A stretch of DNA of 33,751 bases from Pseudomonadota bacterium (GCA_021324755.1 JAJPIL010000005.1:1-33751); one strand, 5' to 3'. Numbered from the stretch's first letter, positions 15,300-23,366 are shown. The notes: generated by a model from the letters alone, not told the origin. Made by a program: numbers and translations.

Positions 15300-16421
15300 T
15301 TATCGCTGGCTGACCAATTGCTCGATCAGCCTGTTTACGTCGTGAGGCTTCTCCAGGTGCGCCATGTGGCCAGTCCCCGGGAAGACGTGAACATTGACGT
15401 TAGACGGTAGCCCGGAGGCGTGAGAGGATGGAATGATACTGTCATTTTCGCCCCAAAGCACTTGAACAGGAATCTTGAGCTCTCCCACTCGCTCCCGCAA
15501 CGAGACAGCTTGCCGTCCGTCTCGGACGATTGATTGCGCGATCTTTTCAAGGGCGGAGCTAACGCCCTCAAGGCGCTTGTATCTGAGCACGTTGTTTATC
15601 ATCTCGCCGCTTACGACATCGGGATTCGCAAACAACCGTCCAAGAAGAGCTTTGAGCTCCTTGCGCCGGTCGGCCTTGATAAAGCCTTGGATATAATCGC
15701 TGTTTATTTCAGGGCCAAGACCGACCGGCGAGATGAGCGTCAGCGATAGCGCTCGGTTGGGGTTCTGCGACGCTATCTCGAGGGCGATAGCACCTCCGAA
15801 AGAATGGCCGACCAAATGCGCACTTGCTATTTGAAGCGCGTCCATAAAGGCCAGCACTGTCTTAGCCATAAAATCAAGATCGCCATCGCCCACGTCTTTG
15901 CTTGACTCGCCGTGACCGGGCAAATCGAGGGCGTAAACGGTATGTTTTTGAGCCAAAATTGGCTGGTTGAACAGCCAGTTGTTCAGGTCTCCGCCAAAGC
16001 CATGAATAAGGAGCAGCTGCGCACCAGCCCCTTCGCCCATCTTGAGATACCGAATCCTTCTGCCAAAAGCTTCAACCCATTGAGACTTTGGCCCGGCGAT
16101 CTGGGCCTCTTCACCGACGGGCATCTCGATACGAAATTCGCGGATAAAGCGCTCGATTTCGTCGTCCGGTACGGACGAATCAGCGATCACTCCGATCAGC
16201 GCACCAACTGGAAACGTATCGCCCGGCTTAGCTATCCGTTTGCGCAGAATTCCAGAGACGGGAGATTCAAAGACGTTGGTTATTTTTTCTGTTTCGATCT
16301 CGACGACACCTTGGCCAGCGACCACCTGAGCGCCTTCTTCGACGTTCCACGCCACGACCTTGCCCTCGGTCATCGCAAGGCCCCACTTGGGCATCGTCAG
16401 CGCATGTATTTCGTAGCTCAT
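15300..16421 (-). CDS. acoC: Acetoin dehydrogenase E2-like lipoyl/alpha-beta hydrolase fusion AcoC
   Basis: This is the acyl-transfer component of an acetoin-dehydrogenase-type complex, 373 residues. The N-terminal biotinyl/lipoyl domain (about residues 1-80) carries the lipoylation site Lys46 in ETEK. After a linker, an alpha/beta-hydrolase domain (about 115-373) has an oxyanion HGFGG, the nucleophile Ser207 in GHSFGG, an Asp in WGENDSIIP and the His in GTGHMAHLE. This layout, with a hydrolase fold instead of the usual E2 catalytic domain and no subunit-binding domain, is typical of AcoC. The ATG overlaps the acoB stop (TGATG). It should take the acetyl group from the E1 and pass it to CoA. 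Confidence 0.92.
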   Translation of the reverse strand: MSYEIHALTMPKWGLAMTEGKVVAWNVEEGAQVVAGQGVVEIETEKITNVFESPVSGILRKRIAKPGDTFPVGALIGVIADSSVPDDEIERFIREFRIEMPVGEEAQIAGPKSQWVEAFGRRIRYLKMGEGAGAQLLLIHGFGGDLNNWLFNQPILAQKHTVYALDLPGHGESSKDVGDGDLDFMAKTVLAFMDALQIASAHLVGHSFGGAIALEIASQNPNRALSLTLISPVGLGPEINSDYIQGFIKADRRKELKALLGRLFANPDVVSGEMINNVLRYKRLEGVSSALEKIAQSIVRDGRQAVSLRERVGELKIPVQVLWGENDSIIPSSHASGLPSNVNVHVFPGTGHMAHLEKPHDVNRLIEQLVSQR

Positions 16422-17431
16422 CACGCCCGCTCCATCACGGCGCGCACCGCAGCCTCAATCTTCTGAGGATTCGGGATAAAGGCGTCCTCTAGCACGGGTG
16501 AAAACGGCACAGGTGTGTGAGGTGCGGTCACCAACTTTATCGGCGCTTTGAGCGCATCGAAGGCGTGTTCGGCGACAAGTGCGGCGATGTCGGTGGCGAC
16601 GCTGCAACGCGGCGTGGCTTCGTCAACGACCACCAAGCGGCCCGTTTCGCTGACCGACTCGAGAATCGTTTCGGAGTCAAGCGGCGAGGTGGTTCGCGGA
16701 TCGATTACCGTGCAGCTTATGCCTTCTTTGGCCAGTTTGTCTGCAACCTCGTTGGAGAACTTAACCATGCGCCCGATTGCCACGATGGTCACATCATCGC
16801 CCTCGCGAGTGGTATTGGCCTCACCGAAGGGAATCGTGTATGACTCGTCGGGCACCTCTTCCTGGTCGTCGTACATGACCTTGTGCTCGCAGAATATCAC
16901 CGGGTCGTCGTCGCGAATCGCCTGAATCAGCAGGCCCTTGGCCTCGTAAGGCGAGGACGGAATAGCAACTTTTAGCCCCGGGATGTGGGTAAACAGCGAG
17001 TAGAGCGACTGGCTATGTTGACTTGCGGCGCGGAAGCCAGCGCCGTACATCGTTCGAATCACCAGCGGCACTTTGGCTTTGCCTCCAAACATGTAACGCA
17101 GCTTGGCCGCCTGATTCAGAATCTGGTCGAAGCACACACCCATGAAATCGATAAACATTAACTCGGCAACCGGCCTGAGTCCGGTTGCCGCGGCGCCGAC
17201 TGCCGCGCCGATAAAAGCGCTTTCGCTTATCGGCGTGTCAAGCACGCGCTCGCGCCCGAATTCCGGCATCAGGCCTTTGGTTACACCCAGCACACCACCC
17301 CAAGCATCCTGTTCCCCAGGCGCACCCATCCCGCCTGCAACATCCTCTCCCATCACGATTACCCGCGGGTCGCGGCGCATCTCCTGGCGCAAAGCTTCGT
17401 TCAACGCTTGTCTGAAAGACTTCTTCGGCAT
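16421..17431 (-). CDS. acoB: Thiamine-diphosphate E1 beta subunit AcoB
   Basis: This is the transketolase-type beta subunit of the E1 enzyme. It begins MPKKSFRQALNEALRQEMRR and continues with VIVMGEDVAGGMGAPGEQDAWGGVLG in part, TPISESAFIGAAVGAA, ELMFIDFMGVCFDQI and a C-terminal transketolase domain with DPRTTSPLD and VVDEATPRCS. I chose the ATG at 17431 because GGGAGG lies nine bases upstream; a GTG at 17449 directly after the acoA stop would add six residues. The family includes pyruvate, 2-oxoacid and acetoin E1 beta. The adjoining AcoC-type fusion favours acetoin. The predicted length is 336 residues, the usual size. Confidence 0.92.
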   Translation of the reverse strand: MPKKSFRQALNEALRQEMRRDPRVIVMGEDVAGGMGAPGEQDAWGGVLGVTKGLMPEFGRERVLDTPISESAFIGAAVGAAATGLRPVAELMFIDFMGVCFDQILNQAAKLRYMFGGKAKVPLVIRTMYGAGFRAASQHSQSLYSLFTHIPGLKVAIPSSPYEAKGLLIQAIRDDDPVIFCEHKVMYDDQEEVPDESYTIPFGEANTTREGDDVTIVAIGRMVKFSNEVADKLAKEGISCTVIDPRTTSPLDSETILESVSETGRLVVVDEATPRCSVATDIAALVAEHAFDALKAPIKLVTAPHTPVPFSPVLEDAFIPNPQKIEAAVRAVMERA

Positions 17432-17449
17432 CGCAATGGCCCTCCCCAC

Positions 17450-18415
17450 TCAGTACGACGCATAAACGTCAGTCATCAACTCTTCGGGCGACGGCATCGG
17501 CGCAGCTTTCGCTTCTGCCACCGCGGCATCGATCAGTGCTGCTACCTCTCGGTCGATTTCGTCAAGCTGCTCGGCCTTGAGCAAGCCAGACTCGACAACC
17601 CTTTTGCGAAACAGCATCAAGCAATCGCGCTCGCTCTTGATCTTCTCGACCTCGTTCGGGGCCCGGTAAGTCGTCGCGTCACCCTCGAAGTGTCCGTAGT
17701 ACCGGTTGACCTTAAGGTGCAAGAAGCTCGGGCCTTCGCCCGCCCGGGTGCGGGAGATAGCTCTTCGCGCCGCTTCGTAAACGGCAAAAAAGTCATGGCC
17801 ATCTACCCGTTCGCCCGGCACGCCCAAACCTCGCGCTCGCTCCAGCGGGTCGCCCCCGATCGACCAAGAGCTTGCGGTCGATTCGGCATAGCCATTGTCC
17901 TCCAGCACGAAAACGGCTGGAAGTTTCCAAACCGCCGCTAGATTCATCGACTCGAGCGTTGTGCCCTGGTTGAAACCGCCGTCGCCGACGAACGCCACAG
18001 CGACGCCGCCGGTCTTGAGCGTTTTTGCCGTAAGCGCGGCGCCACAGATAAGTGGCGGACCTCCACCCACGATCCCGTTGGCACCCATCATCCCCTTGGA
18101 CATGTCGGCGATGTGCATCGATCCGCCCTTGCCAGCGCAAAGACCGCCTTTGCGCCCGTATATCTCTTTCATCATCGCCTTCACATCACATCCCTTGGCG
18201 ATACAGTGGCCGTGTCCCCGATGGGTGCTCGCGATATAGTCCACTTCGGTCAAATTCATGCACACGCCGACCGCACATGCCTCCTCGCCGGCGTAGAGGT
18301 GAACGAATCCTGGTATTTCGCCGCTGGCGAATTCGCGATGAACGCGGTCTTCGAACTCCCGGATCGTGCGCATCTGATGATACGCTGCCAATAACTGCTC
18401 GCGATTGAGTTCCAT
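17450..18415 (-). CDS. acoA: Thiamine-diphosphate E1 alpha subunit AcoA
   Basis: This is the alpha subunit of the E1 enzyme that decarboxylates or cleaves its substrate on thiamine diphosphate, 321 residues. It shows STHRGHGHCIAKG (about residues 63-75), GKGGSMHIAD, and the ThDP motif GDGGFNQG (144-151) completed by Asn174 in LEDNGYAES. This matches AcoA and related PdhA proteins. The ATG at 18415 has the strong Shine-Dalgarno AAAGGGGGT six bases upstream; a TTG at 18421 is possible but lies inside that region. It is the first gene of acoABC. An inverted repeat sits 8 bp upstream of the ribosome-binding site. No acoR or E3 gene is nearby. Confidence 0.92.
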   Translation of the reverse strand: MELNREQLLAAYHQMRTIREFEDRVHREFASGEIPGFVHLYAGEEACAVGVCMNLTEVDYIASTHRGHGHCIAKGCDVKAMMKEIYGRKGGLCAGKGGSMHIADMSKGMMGANGIVGGGPPLICGAALTAKTLKTGGVAVAFVGDGGFNQGTTLESMNLAAVWKLPAVFVLEDNGYAESTASSWSIGGDPLERARGLGVPGERVDGHDFFAVYEAARRAISRTRAGEGPSFLHLKVNRYYGHFEGDATTYRAPNEVEKIKSERDCLMLFRKRVVESGLLKAEQLDEIDREVAALIDAAVAEAKAAPMPSPEELMTDVYASY

Positions 18416-18437
18416 TTTCAACCCCCTTTATTGGACC

Positions 18438-18459
18438 CCTAAAACCGACTAGGTTTAGG
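18438..18459. promoter_or_regulatory. Inverted repeat before the acoA ribosome-binding site
   Basis: CCTAAAACC (18438-18446) and GGTTTAGG (18452-18459) pair except for one extra A, around a 5-base centre. The repeat lies 8 bp upstream of the acoA Shine-Dalgarno, where a repressor operator or a leader hairpin would act. A second palindrome, CCAGTG-TT-CACTGG, lies at 18489-18502. Confidence 0.45.
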
Positions 18460-18608
18460 ACACCCCATTAGGCCGGGCGAGCTCTAAGCCAGTGTTCACT
18501 GGAGTCCCTCCCCGAGCACCGCCCGACCAACTCGACGCTACGACCTATTCTTAACTCGCGCTTTGACAAGGAAAGTCTAATACGTAACGTCAGCAATGGG
18601 AACTCGGT

Positions 18609-18636
18609 GCATTGCGATATCGAAATCGCGTAATGC
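18609..18636 (-). terminator. Hairpin downstream of the HMA-like gene
   Basis: GCATTGCGAT (18609-18618) pairs with ATCGC-GT-AATGC (18625-18636) across a 6-base loop, a ten-pair stem with a two-base bulge. It begins 30 bp past the stop of the minus-strand HMA-like gene. No T-run follows, so it may protect or end that transcript but is not a canonical intrinsic terminator. Confidence 0.35.
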
Positions 18637-18665
18637 CTTCGTTCGTCTGTTCAACTGATTCACGT

Positions 18666-19241
18666 TTATCTGCCGTTGTGTACGTTGTCACTATTGCTTC
18701 TCCCAAACCACCTTGACCACAGTCCCACACTTTGCTTATGCCCGCACCATCCGTAGCGATCGCCGAGCTCGCCGGGAGTAAAAGTGTTCATCTCCGAGAG
18801 GGGTAGCTCCTGAATTTTGATTGGGCCGGGCGTATAACCAGCCTTGATCACCATTCGGCGAATTTCACTCTCGCTAACTTTGCGCCCGGGCGCGAAGTCC
18901 AACGTAAAACGGGCATGTGGTATATCGAAGCGGAAACATCTAAGCCCTTTTAGCCGCGAGGCTCGCAGGTAAATATTGTAACTCCCACGAGGCGAGCAAA
19001 CCCCGTCGGCTACTCCGATTACCCGGACAAAGGTCTGAAGTTGACGTTGGCTAGGCGAATTACTCGCGGGCGGGTTGCTGGTGCTCGAATTTTGCGACGG
19101 GTTCGACTCCGAAGGCGACAAAGTCGATGCAAGGCCGACCTCAACACCGAGCACAACCGATAAAAGTAACGCCAGCGTCACGAGAAGAGGAGAAAAATAG
19201 AATTGGCCCACGTTTTTTCTTTGACCGGTGCTAATCGTCAT
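18666..19241 (-). CDS. Secreted protein with degenerate HMA-like domain
   Basis: This is a predicted exported protein of about 191 residues with no name I can give. A hydrophobic segment LLVTLALLLSVVLGVEVGLAS near the N-terminus acts as signal or anchor. A Ser/Asn/Pro-rich linker of about 25 residues follows. The folded part resembles a heavy-metal-associated (HMA/MerP-like) domain: a strand, then FTLDFAPGRKVSESEIRRMV and IKAGYTPGPIKI, the familiar last helix and strand. The metal-binding CxxC is missing; a single Cys remains in DGVCSPRG, and another in LRCFRFD. The ATG at 19241 is preferred over a TTG at 19253, but neither has a clear Shine-Dalgarno. It lies downstream of, and probably in operon with, the beta-barrel-like gene. 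Confidence 0.6.
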   Translation of the reverse strand: MTISTGQRKNVGQFYFSPLLVTLALLLSVVLGVEVGLASTLSPSESNPSQNSSTSNPPASNSPSQRQLQTFVRVIGVADGVCSPRGSYNIYLRASRLKGLRCFRFDIPHARFTLDFAPGRKVSESEIRRMVIKAGYTPGPIKIQELPLSEMNTFTPGELGDRYGWCGHKQSVGLWSRWFGRSNSDNVHNGR

Positions 19242-19273
19242 CTGCAAAGGCAACCCGAGACAGAAAGTTTAAA

Positions 19274-20218
19274 TTAGCCGCCCAGCAATGAAGGTAACCC
19301 AAAGTAGCGCTCGAAATAAAGCTGGACCCTCAGATGCACTGGAATTTGCCCCACTCCGTTAAGGGACTGCACGACCGGGATTTGCACCACTCCGCCAAAA
19401 GTACCCTGGGGCGTCGCATAATAGGTGCCGAAATCGATAAACCAGGTAAAACCACCAGTGTTAAGATTGGGGGCGCCAGCTATGCGGCTAATCCCGTCCC
19501 AAATCAAGTTGGTCTCCATCACCAAAAGCAGATAGTCGCTCACGCCCGCCGGCAGACGCCAGGGCCAGACGCGGTACTGAAACGACAGGTCAGTGCGCGC
19601 TTCATTGCCCAAGCGGAAGCCGGACGAGGCCGCAGTGTTGTAGCGATAGGTGGCGTCCCAGTCGAGTTCGTAGTCGGCGGTCTGGTAACCCGCCGCCGCT
19701 CCCCAATACGGGTCGACCGAACCAGAGCCGGTTTGCATCGACAACGGTAACCGACCGTAGGCGTCGGCGATGTTGTAACGGCCGGTTGGCAGGTAAGCCC
19801 CTGCAAGCGGTGTGAAACGAAGCGTGGCACCACCGTTAGGCTCGACCGGATCGGGCGGCCAATCGATGTGTATCAACGTATAACGAGCAAAAAACAACGA
19901 GTCCCCAAAGCCGCTCGAGTTTCGGGTAACACGATGCGTGGCTTCAGGCTGTACGAGATAATTGTCGACGAGCCCCACCGTTGCAAACAGCGCCAGCGAG
20001 CCAGTGGGACCGTAAGCGAAGGTCTGGGGAAAAAGCAGATAGTAGGAATTTTCGGAATCGGTCGAACCGAACTTTCCTTCCTGGTAAGACCGCACGACCA
20101 ACTGATCCTGCGCGACGGGCAATGCGGTGATAAACGTAATCGGCGCAGAAATCGCTGTACCACCGACTGCCAGTAGCACTCCAATTATGCCAGCGCAGCG
20201 CAAAAAGATCCGACTCAC
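19274..20218 (-). CDS. Outer-membrane beta-barrel-like protein (MetA-pathway/PF13557-like)
   Basis: This is a predicted outer-membrane protein of 314 residues with an N-terminal signal peptide ending near GTAISAPIT. The rest is rich in aromatic residues and alternating strands with glycine turns. Examples are GFGDSLFFARYTLIH, PLAGAYLPTGRYN, PYWGAAAGYQTADYELDWDAT (in part) and LRVQLYFERYFG near the C-terminus. This pattern fits the family named putative MetA-pathway of phenol degradation, whose members are thought to form substrate channels, though few are characterised. The start is GTG with a weak ribosome-binding site. It precedes the HMA-like gene by about 30 bp on the same strand, so the two may serve one export or uptake task. 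Confidence 0.65.
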   Translation of the reverse strand: MSRIFLRCAGIIGVLLAVGGTAISAPITFITALPVAQDQLVVRSYQEGKFGSTDSENSYYLLFPQTFAYGPTGSLALFATVGLVDNYLVQPEATHRVTRNSSGFGDSLFFARYTLIHIDWPPDPVEPNGGATLRFTPLAGAYLPTGRYNIADAYGRLPLSMQTGSGSVDPYWGAAAGYQTADYELDWDATYRYNTAASSGFRLGNEARTDLSFQYRVWPWRLPAGVSDYLLLVMETNLIWDGISRIAGAPNLNTGGFTWFIDFGTYYATPQGTFGGVVQIPVVQSLNGVGQIPVHLRVQLYFERYFGLPSLLGG

Positions 20219-20662
20219 GATTATGCGCTAGGCTTTATGGTTAGCCGGCTTAAAAGCCGTCCCCATAGATAGCCCTGAACCGACGCCAAAGCCTGTGGCG
20301 GAAAATACTAGCCTGATGACGCCCCTTAAAGCTAAGAGCACGACGAGAAAAAACGCTGACGATCGGCAGGCGCGGTCAAGAAACTTCGCCTCGCCGCCCC
20401 AACAAAATTAGCAAGCCCAAAGTCGCCAGCACCGACTTGCTCAAGGCGAGGTGCGACCTGGCGTTTGATTCCGGCAGGCATTCTTACATGCTTACATCAC
20501 AGTTGGCTTCTTCACCAGTTAGCGCCCAGCGCCTGGCAAACTTCGGGGAAAAAGATTCTTTGGTTCTAGAGCCTCGCTCATCATAGCTTGAGGATAGGCA
20601 AGATGTTCAGCTTTCTGACGGGAAATGGTAGTTAATTGTTGACGCTAAGCGGGGAGAATAAG
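20219..20662. other. 444-bp divergent interval with structured segment
   Basis: No gene is seen here. Near the minus-strand gene a hairpin CGGCTT-AA-AAGCCG lies at 20246-20259. In the middle, nested pairings stand out: CCTCGCC (20389-20395) with GGCGAGG (20445-20451), AGCAA (20410-20414) with TTGCT (20437-20441) and GTCG (20422-20425) with CGAC (20433-20436). The stretch must also hold the promoters of the two divergent genes, but I cannot place them with confidence. Confidence 0.5.
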
Positions 20663-21736
20663 TTGCGCGCGTTGTTAAAGACGTTGTGGTTGTGGCTGCC
20701 TCTTGTCGCGCTTTTGGTATTGTTTTCTTGCTCCGAGCAAACCGCGCCGTACAAGAGGAGTTACATCGAGCTGGACCGGGGAAATTACCGCGAAGTCAGC
20801 CTGATGGCGAGCCTGCCATGGTGTGACGAAGCCTGTCAGCTGCGAGCACGAGCGGCGAAAGGCCTTCTGATGCTCGACTCAAATGCTGATCCCCAGGCGA
20901 CCTACCAGGATTTGCGCGAGGTAGTGCGCAGCCCGCTCTTCAAGAACTACATCCCGCCGAGCCAACAGCAAAAGTTAATTGACGCCTACTGCCTCGTCAG
21001 TTACCGAAACTTCAAAGCATCATTAGGGCGTGGCAACCCGGCCGACACGAAATTGGTCGAGACCGTGGAGAGCGATTGCGCCAAAGCCAGCGTGAGTGTG
21101 CGCGATCAAGTAAATCAGGCCATGGCCCGCGACTATGGCCAAGTTATTCCGGGATTGATCGAGCATGGCCAACTCGAACAAGCACGAAAAGCGACGAGCA
21201 CCTATGTGATGTTGCCGAACGCAGACCGAGCGAAATCGGCTGAGTGGGAAGAAAAGATCGCGGTTGCCTCTCAGGCGGCTACAAGCTCGCATAACCAAGT
21301 CTGGTTGCTGGTGCGTCGCGGCGAAGACCACTCAGCGCCCCTCGTCGGCGAGCCTACACCGATCGTTATGGGTGTGTTCAAAGAGCGCGCGAACTGTGAG
21401 CAAGAAAAAAGTCTGCGCGAAAGCCGCGAGGGAGCAGGCGACTCCGCGCTTGCGCCCGATGCGTCACAGCTTGCCACCAAAGCCACCTGCCTATCCAGTT
21501 CGGATAACGTTTGGGGTGGCCAAAAACCGGAAACGATGTGGCTTTTGCTGATGGGCGAACGATGGGATACACAATCGATGCGTATAAGCTGTAAGCCTCG
21601 GACCGAACTCGCGCGCACGCCGTCTTGGGGTATTTATCGTAGCGCAGGCTCCTGCGAGCGGGCGCGGCGCGAGCTTTTTGGCGACATTCCATGCGCCATA
21701 TGCTTGCCCGCTACTGACGTTGACGTAGTGCGTTAA
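20663..21736 (+). CDS. Cysteine-rich predicted lipoprotein of unknown function
   Basis: I do not recognise this protein. The TTG at 20663 has GGGGAG six bases upstream and yields a short signal peptide with a lipobox (LVLFSC, Cys23); a TTG at 20636 would add nine residues with poorer spacing. The mature part holds ten further cysteines, including WCDEAC near the start and PCAIC near the end. An even count in an exported protein suggests disulfides. The N-terminal half (about residues 30-190) looks helical and repeat-like. The C-terminal half has two imperfect copies of a pattern W-L-L ... F or I-Y-(K/R) ... C-E: VWLLVRRGEDHS ... FKERANCEQE and MWLLLMGERWD ... YRSAGSCERA. A periplasmic or outer-membrane anchored role is likely. 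Confidence 0.65.
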   Translation: MRALLKTLWLWLPLVALLVLFSCSEQTAPYKRSYIELDRGNYREVSLMASLPWCDEACQLRARAAKGLLMLDSNADPQATYQDLREVVRSPLFKNYIPPSQQQKLIDAYCLVSYRNFKASLGRGNPADTKLVETVESDCAKASVSVRDQVNQAMARDYGQVIPGLIEHGQLEQARKATSTYVMLPNADRAKSAEWEEKIAVASQAATSSHNQVWLLVRRGEDHSAPLVGEPTPIVMGVFKERANCEQEKSLRESREGAGDSALAPDASQLATKATCLSSSDNVWGGQKPETMWLLLMGERWDTQSMRISCKPRTELARTPSWGIYRSAGSCERARRELFGDIPCAICLPATDVDVVR

Positions 21737-21963
21737 TACCTAGTAGCCGCCCCCAAACCACCGGCAAAGCTGGTCGTTAAACGCCTAGCCCTTTCCAGGG
21801 TTGCGCTGGCAAAGTCAACAAAGACCCGCACTCTATGAAGAGCTGGTTTCAGGCGTCTTCCTTTCTTGGCATGCATGCAAAGGTCGGCTGACCAGGTCAG
21901 GGCCGAAGAACCAAGCCGGGGCCGAAGAACAATATCTCAATTGGCAGCGCTCGCGAGAGCTCA

Positions 21964-21978
21964 GCGACGAACCGTCGC
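21964..21978 (-). terminator. Hairpin downstream of orphan binding-protein gene
   Basis: GCGACG (21964-21969) and CGTCGC (21973-21978) form a perfect six-pair GC-rich stem with a 3-base loop, about 22 bp beyond the stop of the minus-strand binding-protein gene. No T-run follows. The converging lipoprotein gene ends 228 bp away. Confidence 0.35.
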
Positions 21979-22000
21979 GCGGTGTTGGCGACCAAACCCC

Positions 22001-23224
22001 TTAACGATGCATCTTGCTCGTGTCGTATACCTTGCCGAACAACACCCAACGCGTGCCGTCGAATCTTGCCAACTGAAGCTGCTTCATCGGGTAAAAGTCG
22101 GTGGGACTCGTATTGATGACTACTCCTGGCAACAGCAATGGAAGATGCAGGTTATGTAGGTTCGCGGCCTGCCTCATTACGTTTTCACGCGTGAGATTGT
22201 CGTCGCATTGCCTGAGCACCTGAGCCACGGTCTGCGCGCAGGCGTATCCCCAGACGTTAAATTGGTCCGCAGGATTTGCCTTGGGCTCATACTTACGCAG
22301 GTCAGCCACGTATTCCTGAAAGCCAGGGTCATTTTGATATTTGGGATCGGACGGGTCGATCGCCCATTCGACGGTAATCAGTCCTTTCGAGGCTTCAATT
22401 CCGGCAGGTTTGAGTACCACGTCAACTGAGTTCGACACGCTGTTTAGAAAGTGTACGGGATGCCAGCCGATCTCGTACGCTTTCTTGATCGCCTGAGAGG
22501 CGAACTTCGGAGTCGTGATATCAACAAAGACGTTTGCCCCGCTGTTCTTGAGATTGATTATCTGCGAGTCGATTGTCGGGTCGCTGGTTTCGTAACTTTG
22601 AATACTAACTATTTTCTTTTGCCCCGCTTCTCCTAACCCGTCTTTGAACCCCACCAGGTAGTCTTTGCCGTAGTCGTCGTTCTGGTACAAGATTCCGATC
22701 TTAGCGTCCGGGATATTCTCGAGCACGTATTGCGCATAGACGCGGCCTTCGGCCTGATAGGTCGGAAACCATCCCATCGTCCACGGATGTCCCTTGGGGT
22801 CGCCCCATTTCGTCGCGCCCGTCATCACGAAGAGCTGCGGAACCTTCATCGCGTTCATATACTTCCAGATGGCGGTATTGGTCGGCGTCCCGATCGAGCA
22901 AACCATCGCCAGCACGTGGTCTTGCTCGACCAGTCTGCGCGTCACATCCATCATCCGCGGCGGGCTGTAAGCCGAATCGTAGCTGATGAAGTTAATCTTG
23001 CGTCCGTTGATCCCGCCTTGATCATTGAGCTTTTTGAAATACGCCGAAGCGCCGGTGCCCACCGCCCCATATGCCGAGGCTGGTCCACTGTAAGGCTCGG
23101 CGTTGCCTATTTTGATCTCCGTAGCGCTAACCCCCTGATCTTCTCCAGCGGCATTCGCCTCAACCCAGCAAACGGCTAACAAGACGAACGCAAGCGAAAC
23201 TAAAAGCGCGACCTTTCGGCTCAT
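22001..23224 (-). CDS. HAAT-family ABC transporter substrate-binding protein (orphan)
   Basis: This is a periplasmic binding protein of the LivK/COG0683 family, 407 residues. The signal peptide ends near WVEANAAGED. The mature protein begins SATEIKIGNAEPYSGPASAYG and has LNDQGGINGRKINFISYDSAYSPPR in part, YGKDYLVGFKDGLG and DPTIDSQIINLKNSGANV, all family blocks. The ATG at 23224 has AAAGGTGG five bases upstream; a GTG at 23233 falls inside that site and is rejected. No permease or ATPase genes adjoin it. It either shares the membrane parts of another HAAT system or serves as a sensor. The next genes upstream encode a CoA-transferase, which hints at an organic acid ligand. Two palindromes lie in its upstream region. 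Confidence 0.92.
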   Translation of the reverse strand: MSRKVALLVSLAFVLLAVCWVEANAAGEDQGVSATEIKIGNAEPYSGPASAYGAVGTGASAYFKKLNDQGGINGRKINFISYDSAYSPPRMMDVTRRLVEQDHVLAMVCSIGTPTNTAIWKYMNAMKVPQLFVMTGATKWGDPKGHPWTMGWFPTYQAEGRVYAQYVLENIPDAKIGILYQNDDYGKDYLVGFKDGLGEAGQKKIVSIQSYETSDPTIDSQIINLKNSGANVFVDITTPKFASQAIKKAYEIGWHPVHFLNSVSNSVDVVLKPAGIEASKGLITVEWAIDPSDPKYQNDPGFQEYVADLRKYEPKANPADQFNVWGYACAQTVAQVLRQCDDNLTRENVMRQAANLHNLHLPLLLPGVVINTSPTDFYPMKQLQLARFDGTRWVLFGKVYDTSKMHR

Positions 23225-23366
23225 AGAATCCACCTTTTACGAGATGTCCCCTTAAAGACGGCAACCCCCTCGAACCCAAGCCAAATTTTATGGGTACATT
23301 GTCACACGCAGGAAAGCAAGAGATACCCGGGCGATAGTTTACGAGAATTAAGGCAATTTACTACAT

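Noticed and set aside
15912-16466. Open frame of about 184 codons opposite acoC
   Set aside because: Antisense to the lipoyl/hydrolase fusion, with no recognisable motif or start signal.
17408-17941. Open frame of about 177 codons opposite acoA
   Set aside because: Shadow of the E1 alpha reading frame; no independent support.
21801-22004. Possible 67-residue protein between converging genes
   Set aside because: It contains the 12-base direct repeat and palindromes, has no start signal and looks non-coding.
23262-23290. T-arm-like sequence (reverse of CGAACCC) suggesting a tRNA
   Set aside because: No acceptor or anticodon stems can be drawn around it on either strand.
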